DNA of 64,000 bases from NCBI GenBank assembly GCA_016647705.1, contig CM028328.1:42601429-42665428 (forward strand), in the 5' to 3' direction. The stretch comes from Eucommia ulmoides (lineage: Eukaryota > Streptophyta > Magnoliopsida > Garryales > Eucommiaceae). The notes under the pieces are model-generated. The model ran no database searches, was not told where the DNA came from, and saw only the letters and a list, made by a program, of their open reading frames with translations. The translations under genes and the position numbers were made by a program. Numbering within the stretch: position 1 is the stretch's first letter; every line of letters begins with the position of its first letter. This document shows positions 58,611-64,000 of this stretch, piece after piece.

Positions 58611-59000
58611 GTATGCAAAATTATAATTTGACAAGATTGTCAGATTACATGGTATGCCGATTTTCATAGTGTTCGATAGAGATACTAAATTTACATCGAA
58701 ATCCTGGCCGAGTCTTCAAACTACTCTGGGTACCAAGTTAAAATTCAGTTTAGCTTTTCATCCTCAGATTAACAGCCAATTAGAGCGTACAATTCAAACA
58801 TTAGAAGATACATTCAGGGGTTACGTTCTAGAATTTCTTGGTAGTTGGGATGACCACTTAATGTTGATGGATTTGCCTATAACAGTAGCTATCATTCGGT
58901 AATTGAAATAGCACCCATATGAAGCATTGTATGGAAAAAGATATAAAACTCCGGTATGTTGGGATGAAGTTGGAGAACAAAAATTGTTGTTGCCTGACAT
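58611..59000 (+). pseudogene. Integrase core, second part (Tekay-type)
   Basis: 'IVFDRDTKFTSKSWPSLQTT' (second catalytic Asp), 'LGTKLKFSLAFHPQINSQLE' and 'RTIQTLEDTFRGYVLEFLGS' (catalytic Glu region), then 'PYEALYGKRYKTPVCWDEVG'. Typical of Tekay/Del integrase. Broken. Confidence 0.9.
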
Positions 59001-59460
59001 AGATCAGATGAGGTAGAAAAGGTAAAAGTGATTTAGTAAATACTGAAGATTGCTTAGAGTTAACAAAAGAGCTATGCTGACAAAGGCAGATGTGAGTTGG
59101 AATTTGAAGTAGATGATTACATATTTTTACATATATCTCTATGGAAAGTTATAATGAGAATTGGGAAGAAGGTAAAATTAAGTCCTAGATACATCAGGTC
59201 GTACGAGATTTTAGAAAAGAATCAGTACAGTGGCCTATCGACTATCTCTACCGCTAGAGTTGTCTCAATTGCACGATATTTTTCATGTTTTGACGCTCAA
59301 AAAATATATTCCGAACCCTTCACATGAGTTGACTTCTCAGCCAATTGAATTAAAAGAAGATTTGTCATACGTTGAGGAGCCGGTGCAAATTTTAAACCGT
59401 AAAAATCAAGTATTGCGAATGAAAACGATCCCGCTGGTCAAAGTGTTATAGCGCAACCAC
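59001..59460 (+). pseudogene. Integrase C-terminus and chromodomain remnant (Tekay-type)
   Basis: 'LEFEVDDYIFLHISLWK'-like text, 'KLSPRYIRSYEILEK' and 'LPLELSQLHDIFHVLTLKKY' form the GPY/F region after the core. 'YVEEPVQILNRKNQVLRMKT' and 'IPLVKVL' near 59365-59450 are the start of the chromodomain that steers chromoviruses to heterochromatin; its end text ('WGREDDM') is near 59480. Broken. Confidence 0.85.
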
Positions 59461-59554
59461 TATGTGGAAAGGTCAACGTGGGGAAGAGAAGATGATATGA
59501 GGAATAAATATCCACATTCATTCATTTAAGGTAACTAAATTTCGGGATGAAATT

Positions 59555-59573
59555 TATTTTAGGGGGGAAGGAT
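59555..59573 (+). other. Polypurine tract of the Tekay-type element
   Basis: AGGGGGGAAGGAT lies directly before the LTR start TGTAAGACC, preceded by the conserved 'TTCGGGATGAAATTTATTTT'. Confidence 0.88.
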
Positions 59574-60152
59574 TGTAAGACCTAACTTTTTCACATGCAT
59601 ATTTTTAGTTGCATTTTAGAACATTTAGAAAAATAATAGGGTTCATTGTGCTATTTAAATTTTACGTTAATTTTTTTAGAGGGTTATTATCATATTTAAA
59701 AATTTAGTTTTTAAAAATTTTGGGGTTAAATGTTAATTTTAAAATTGACCTTTAAAAGTTTTGGGATTATTATGTAATTTAAAATATAATTTTAAGAATT
59801 TTAAGATATAATTAATACTTATATTATTTTAGAGGGTAGTTAGTGAAAATAGTTAATATGTCTATAAATATATATATAACCAAAAAAAAAATCTATGACA
59901 AGGACACACGTGTCCTTGCCATAGATTTTCTATTAAATTGTTTGATGACTATTTACTTTTTATTTTTTTACTATATATCATTTAATTTTTACTTTCCTTT
60001 TACCCTATCTATTTATTTTTTCTCTTATTTCTCTCACTCTCTCTACACTCTTTCTCTCAATTGCCATCTTTTTTTTCTAGGTAATTTTTTTTTTAATTCA
60101 ATTCCTCTTTTGTTGTTTTTAAAGTCAATATGTATATGTGTATTTGTATATA

Positions 60153-60197
<45 letters not shown>

Positions 60198-61555
60198 TAT
60201 TAGAGTTATAAATTTTAAACAAAAATGTTTAAATGGTGAAAGAAAATTTAATTTATAGTAGAAATTCTAATTTTTTATTAAAATAATAATTTTAAGTATT
60301 TCGTTGACTAATAAATATTAGTAACAATCGATTAATTTTTTTTGTAGATTAAACTATTAATTAGAAATATTTATTATTATTGTCACAATAATTTTTGTAC
60401 GGTTGATATTGACTTAAGAAATTGAGTGGTTAATAATTTTATATAATTAGGAAAATTTGGGAATTAAAAACTTTCATTTTAGTGTTGTATATTAGATTTA
60501 TTTAGTCAAATTCTTAATTTAGGCCTTGTTGTTGTTAGGTTCACAGGCAACGCCGACTACAACAATATTCCGAAACTAGCTTAATAGTAGTGTGATTATC
60601 GAGGTGAGTATAATTGCCCAAATATATTTATGTACAAAAATGTGAAAAGAAATGGTTTATTAAAATTGATTATTTTATAATGTTAAATGGATCAAGTAAA
60701 TAGTACCTATAGGCCATAGTGGAAAGTGGTACTCAAATAGTTCCTAAGTGGTACCTATAGGTCATAGTGTAATCCCAATAAGGGGGAATGTCCTCCGGGA
60801 TGGTTTTGGTCCTAATAAGAGGGTATTGTCCTATAGGACGTTGTGTTGTGACTTGACAGTAGAGCAAGTCTTGCAAGTAGTTGTTGTTGTTGACGATGAT
60901 GAATATTATCATGGTATGGTGGTTTATACCATGTGTTGGCTCATACCATTGGAGATATTGAATGACCCTGACACTGATGACAACCTTAAATTGCATAATT
61001 TTATAGGTTACGGTACCGTTATAACACCCCATCGTGAGGTCAAACAATCCTATGTCTAATAGGGAAGTATGTTTCTGGTATTTTATTATATAAAAGTGAT
61101 TTGATTGATTGATTTATATTCTATTTCTTTATGATGATGATATCTATGAATTTCGTTATTATTTAATGCAGTTACATTCTGTTTTGGAAAATGAATTATG
61201 ACAAATGTACTTGATCTATAAATTATTTTTATATTATAAAGATAGTACACCAATAAAATATTTCGTCTTAGATACTCTAGTTAAAGATGGGTCTACTACT
61301 GGAGTTAGGTAAAGTTAGAGAATGTAATGGGTTTTATTTTGGAGACTGTCAGGACAGCTATTGGGAGTGAACGGTTTAAACTTTTGTAATTTTGTTACCA
61401 AATAGTCGGTTGTGTATAATAGCTGAATTTTGAATTTGTAAATATTTTGAAAATCTATATCAATTTATAGTAGTGTATAATTGTGGTTGGTTGAGTAACA
61501 TCAAGTCGAGGTCACGCCTCATCTCGAGCATTGGGGCCTGGGCTGGAGTATGACA
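59574..61555 (+). repeat. 3' LTR of the Tekay-type element
   Basis: Starts TGTAAGACCTAAC and ends near GGAGTATGACA (1982 bp). It contains a small perfect hairpin, 'CTATGACAAGGACACACGTG' pairing with the following 'TCCTTGCCATAG' (59891-59930), and a TA microsatellite (60150-60193). It pairs with 7736-9383. Confidence 0.88.
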
Positions 61556-62240
61556 TAGAATGCTTCAACTATCACAAGAATGACACTTCCAATCTGACTG
61601 TCCCGAACCAAAGAAGGAAAAAGCGAAAAACATAAAGGAAAAGAAAAAGATGAAGAAGAGTAGGAATAAATCATTGAAAGCCACCTAGGATGATTCAGAG
61701 TCGAGTAGCTCGGAAAAATCGGGTAGTAATAATTCATCTATGCTTGTTTCGATGGTCACTATAGATGAGGTAACGAAATATTCTAGTTCTTACCCTTTAG
61801 ATTTCGATGATTTATTTGACATTTATCAAGAATTAACGCATGATTATAAAAATAATATTCTCAAATTAATACCCTACAAAGTACAATTAACACAGTTAAC
61901 AAGCAAGTGATGAAATTTCGAATATGAAAACATTGAATTGAAATCCAAAATTTTGGATTTATTCAATAGTTCTCAAATTTATGGGTGGTGAAAATAATTT
62001 AAAAATTCTATTGGGGAGTTCACGAGGTATTTTCAATGAAGTTGGAATTGGGTTTCAGAAAAACCTTAAACAAAAGAGATTTCATAAATTCTTTTCAGAA
62101 ATCAAGAATCTTGTTAGATATTTTAAATGTAACATTGTGGGGGCACAACATCAGTAAATGTTTTTTTAAAGCATCTAAATGCAAACAAGTTTGGGTTCCT
62201 AAAAGAACTAAAATTGTCCCGACTAACAAGATCAGACCTA
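61556..62240 (+). pseudogene. gag remainder (outer SIRE-type element)
   Basis: Starts in a zinc-knuckle block ('ECFNYHK'-like then 'PKKEKAKNIKEKKKMKKS'), then an acidic Ser-rich stretch 'DDSESSSSEKSGSNNSSM', then 'SSSYPLDFDDLFDIYQELTH' and a second knuckle-side block ending 'KQVWVPKRTK' (62185-62215). That order is specific to SIRE-like Gag. It directly adjoins the Tekay 3' LTR. Broken. Confidence 0.85.
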
Positions 62241-62289
62241 CTTAGATTGGGTACCACTTAGGAACTATATGAGATGCTCCTTGCAGATT

Positions 62290-62460
62290 ATTCTAAAATT
62301 ATCAATAGGCAAGGAAAAATGGTTCTTGGATAATGGTTTTTCTCGACACATAATGGGTGACAAATCTAAATTCATGTCTTTGACACCTAAAGACGGAGGT
62401 CATGTGACGTTTGGAGACAATACAAAGAGTAAAATTACCGGTTTTAGGTAATATCAATAA
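62290..62460 (+). pseudogene. Aspartic protease remnant (outer SIRE-type element)
   Basis: 'KEKWFLDNGFSRHIMGDKSK' followed by 'FMSLTPKDGGHVTFGDN' is the SIRE protease signature (usual W-Y-L-D-S-G-C-S-R-H-M-T-G-D). The start of the pol polyprotein lies here. Broken. Confidence 0.88.
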
Positions 62461-62529
62461 TGTGTCTATAACTATTAAAGATGTTTTTTTTAGTAGACGG
62501 TCTTAAATATAACCTGATTAGGATTAGTT

Positions 62530-63640
62530 AATTATGTGATAAAAGTTATAATGTGGTTTTTTTATCATGATAGATGCATTATTAAAAATGGGCATAATAG
62601 TAGCATATTACTTGTTGCATCACGTTTTGAAAATATTTATTCATGTTCATTTGATGACTTATCTTCTCAAAATATATTATGTTTAAATGCAGTATTTGAT
62701 AATAGTTGGTTATGGCATAGATAACTTGGGCATGTTAGTATGGAGTTAATTTCAAATATGTCTAAGAAGAGTCTTGTATGTGGCTTACCTGTATTAAAGT
62801 ATGTGAAGATAAAGTATGCGATGCATGTCCACTAGGTAAGCAATTTAGATCATTGTTTAAGAAGAAGTTCCATACATCCACATCTAAATGTCTTGAATTG
62901 TTGCATCTTGATTTAATTGGTCCAAATGCCATTGCCAGTTTAGGAGGTAAATTTTATGCATTCGTGATTGTGGATGATTATTCTAGATTTACATGGGTGT
63001 TTTTCCTAGCTAAGAATAGTGGAGTTTCTTCTATTTTCTCTAAATTTTGTAAACGTGTTCAAAATGAGAAGCAATGTTGCATTATTAACACCCGTAGTGA
63101 TAGAGGTAGAGATTTTAAGAGTGATGAGATAATAAGTTCTTGTGATGTGCACGGGTATGCTCATACTTTTTCTACACCAAGAACACAACAACAAAATGGT
63201 GTTGTGGAAAGGAAAAACAAAATGCTTCTACAAATGGACAGAACATTGCTGAATGAGAATCGTTTTCCTAAATACTTCTGGGCCGAAGCTGTAAGTATTG
63301 CTTGTCATGTTGAAAAAAAGGTTTATATCCGAAGAGGATTTAGTAAAACCCCTTATGAAATTAGAATAGTAAGACTCCAATTAAATTCTACTTTAAAGTT
63401 TTTTGTTGTAAATGTTTTATCTTAAATGATAAGGATAATTTTTGTAAATTTGATGCTAAATCTGGTTACGATATGTTTCTCAGGTACGTTTCTAATAGTA
63501 AATCTTATAGAATATATAATAAGCGTACCTTAGTAGTGGAAGAATCTATGCATGTTATATTTGAGGAATCTGATCTACTTGTGTCGAGAAAGGTTTTGGA
63601 TGATGATGATGTTGGTACACAAACTAAGTAAAACCAAGTA
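62530..63640 (+). pseudogene. GAG-pre-integrase and integrase remnant (outer SIRE-type element)
   Basis: 'SWLWHR' and 'LGHVSMELISN' (62695-62765) mark the GAG-pre-integrase block, then 'CDACPLGKQFRSLFKKK', 'LELLHLDLIGPNAIASLGGK' (first Asp), 'YAFVIVDDYSRFTWVFFLAK', 'RSDRGRDFKSDE' (second Asp), 'HTFSTPRTQQQNGVVERKNK' (Glu) and 'FPKYFWAEAVSIACHV'. This is the copia order, with integrase before RT. Broken. Confidence 0.92.
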
Positions 63641-63829
63641 GTTGATACGACAAACGAACCACAAAATTCAAAGAATGAGAAGTGAAAAGGAGCAGAGAAA
63701 ACTTTACTAGGTGATATAAAGACAACGCTGGGACATTTGGTAAAAGAAATTATTGGTAATTTCGAAAAGGGCGTAACTACAGGATCCTCTCTTAGGGATA
63801 TAATTAATCTTATTTTTCTATCTTAAATT

Positions 63830-64000
63830 GAGCCTAAGAATATTAATGAGGCTTTAACTGATGAGTCTTGGATCTCTGCGTTGCAAGAAGAGTTGGTTCA
63901 ATTTGAATGTAATGAGGTCTAGTCTCTAGTTCCTATGCCTGATATTCATCCTGTAATTGGTACTGAATGGGTTTATCGTAATAAAAAGGATGACACGAGG
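63830..64000 (+). pseudogene. Start of reverse transcriptase (outer SIRE-type element), cut by window edge
   Basis: 'EALTDESWISALQEELVQFE' like text followed by 'SLVPMPDIHPVIGTEWVYRN' and 'KKDDTR' is the opening of the RVT_2 domain of copia elements ('A-M-Q-E-E-L-x-Q-F ... I-G-T-K-W-V-F-R-N-K'). The domain continues beyond position 64000. It is a fossil. Confidence 0.88.

Larger units (their letters stand above)
7736..61555 (+). mobile_element. Tekay/Del-type Ty3/gypsy chromovirus, split by five insertions
   Basis: Forward gypsy element. Parts in order: 5' LTR (incomplete at its outer end), PBS, gag, zinc knuckle, protease, reverse transcriptase, RNase H, integrase, C-terminal chromodomain, polypurine tract, 3' LTR (59574-61555). 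The order PR-RT-RH-INT-chromodomain and the initiator-Met PBS identify the Tekay lineage. Its gag, gag/protease boundary, RT and integrase (twice) are each interrupted by another element. The coding regions are broken many times. By eye the two LTRs agree at roughly four bases in five over the stretch around 8580-8900 versus 60760-61080, which suggests an insertion several million years old. Confidence 0.88.
5148..64000 (+). mobile_element. Outer SIRE-type Ty1/copia element, split by the Tekay nest, runs off the window
   Basis: Forward copia element whose 5' LTR (5148-7359), primer-binding site and start of gag lie left of the nest, and whose later gag, protease, integrase and beginning of reverse transcriptase lie at 61556-64000. 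Between them is the Tekay element and everything nested in it. Some gag sequence appears to be missing at the left junction. The 3' LTR is beyond the right edge. The coding remains carry multiple breaks, and since it hosts the rest it is one of the oldest insertions here. Confidence 0.8.

Noticed and set aside
59843-60211. 122-codon frame with hydrophobic runs in the Tekay 3' LTR
   Set aside because: LTR sequence with T-rich and TA-repeat content; its 5' LTR partner does not keep it.

Overview
This window looks like intergenic DNA from a flowering plant, probably a dicot or other AT-rich genome. It is almost entirely a nest of transposable elements. I found no intact host gene, rRNA, tRNA, CRISPR array or prokaryotic feature. 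The plant assignment rests on Ty1/copia SIRE-type, Ty3/gypsy Tekay-type (chromodomain) and Athila-type retrotransposons, a plant Harbinger MITE, a Mutator-like element, a Helitron, a hAT MITE and a TRIM. All coding remains of the LTR elements are broken and are treated here as fossils.

Layout. 437-4690: reverse-strand fragment of a SIRE-like element that has gag but no pol. 4705-5147: small Tnt1-like copia scrap. 5148 to the right edge: the outermost large element, a forward SIRE-type copia element (LTR, PBS, start of gag; then end of gag, protease, integrase and start of RT at 61556-64000). Inside its gag sits a forward Tekay-type gypsy element (7736-61555). That element is split by five insertions, all on the minus strand: a gene-poor LTR element (9826-21081), a SIRE-type LTR (21995-43614), an Athila element (44631-53468), a solo SIRE LTR (54741-56846) and a solo Athila-like LTR (57071-58610).

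These insertions are themselves hosts. The gene-poor element holds a 721-bp foldback MITE (10349-11069), a solo Athila-like LTR (11577-12970) and a 5.9-kb Mutator-like element (15140-21018, 9-bp target duplication). The Mutator-like element contains a 3.6-kb Helitron (16045-19627) that seems to carry spliced host-gene pieces. The SIRE-type LTR at 21995-43614 holds another solo LTR (23808-26266) and a second gag-only SIRE segment (26541-43307). That segment carries a Harbinger MITE (27235-28241, TAA duplication) and a 12.9-kb Athila element (28869-41803), which in turn holds a hAT MITE (31406-32056, 8-bp duplication). The second Athila element carries a 409-bp TRIM (50167-50575) with two 173-bp LTRs.

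Nesting depth reaches six. Target-site duplications let most boundaries be placed to the base and give a relative order of events. Points that merit most attention are two copies of a gag-only SIRE-type architecture, the antisense bias of insertions, arrays of short palindromes in the LTRs of two unrelated lineages, the near-perfect foldback, and the Helitron-in-MULE with captured exons. Element calls rest on motifs read by eye; no database search was run.
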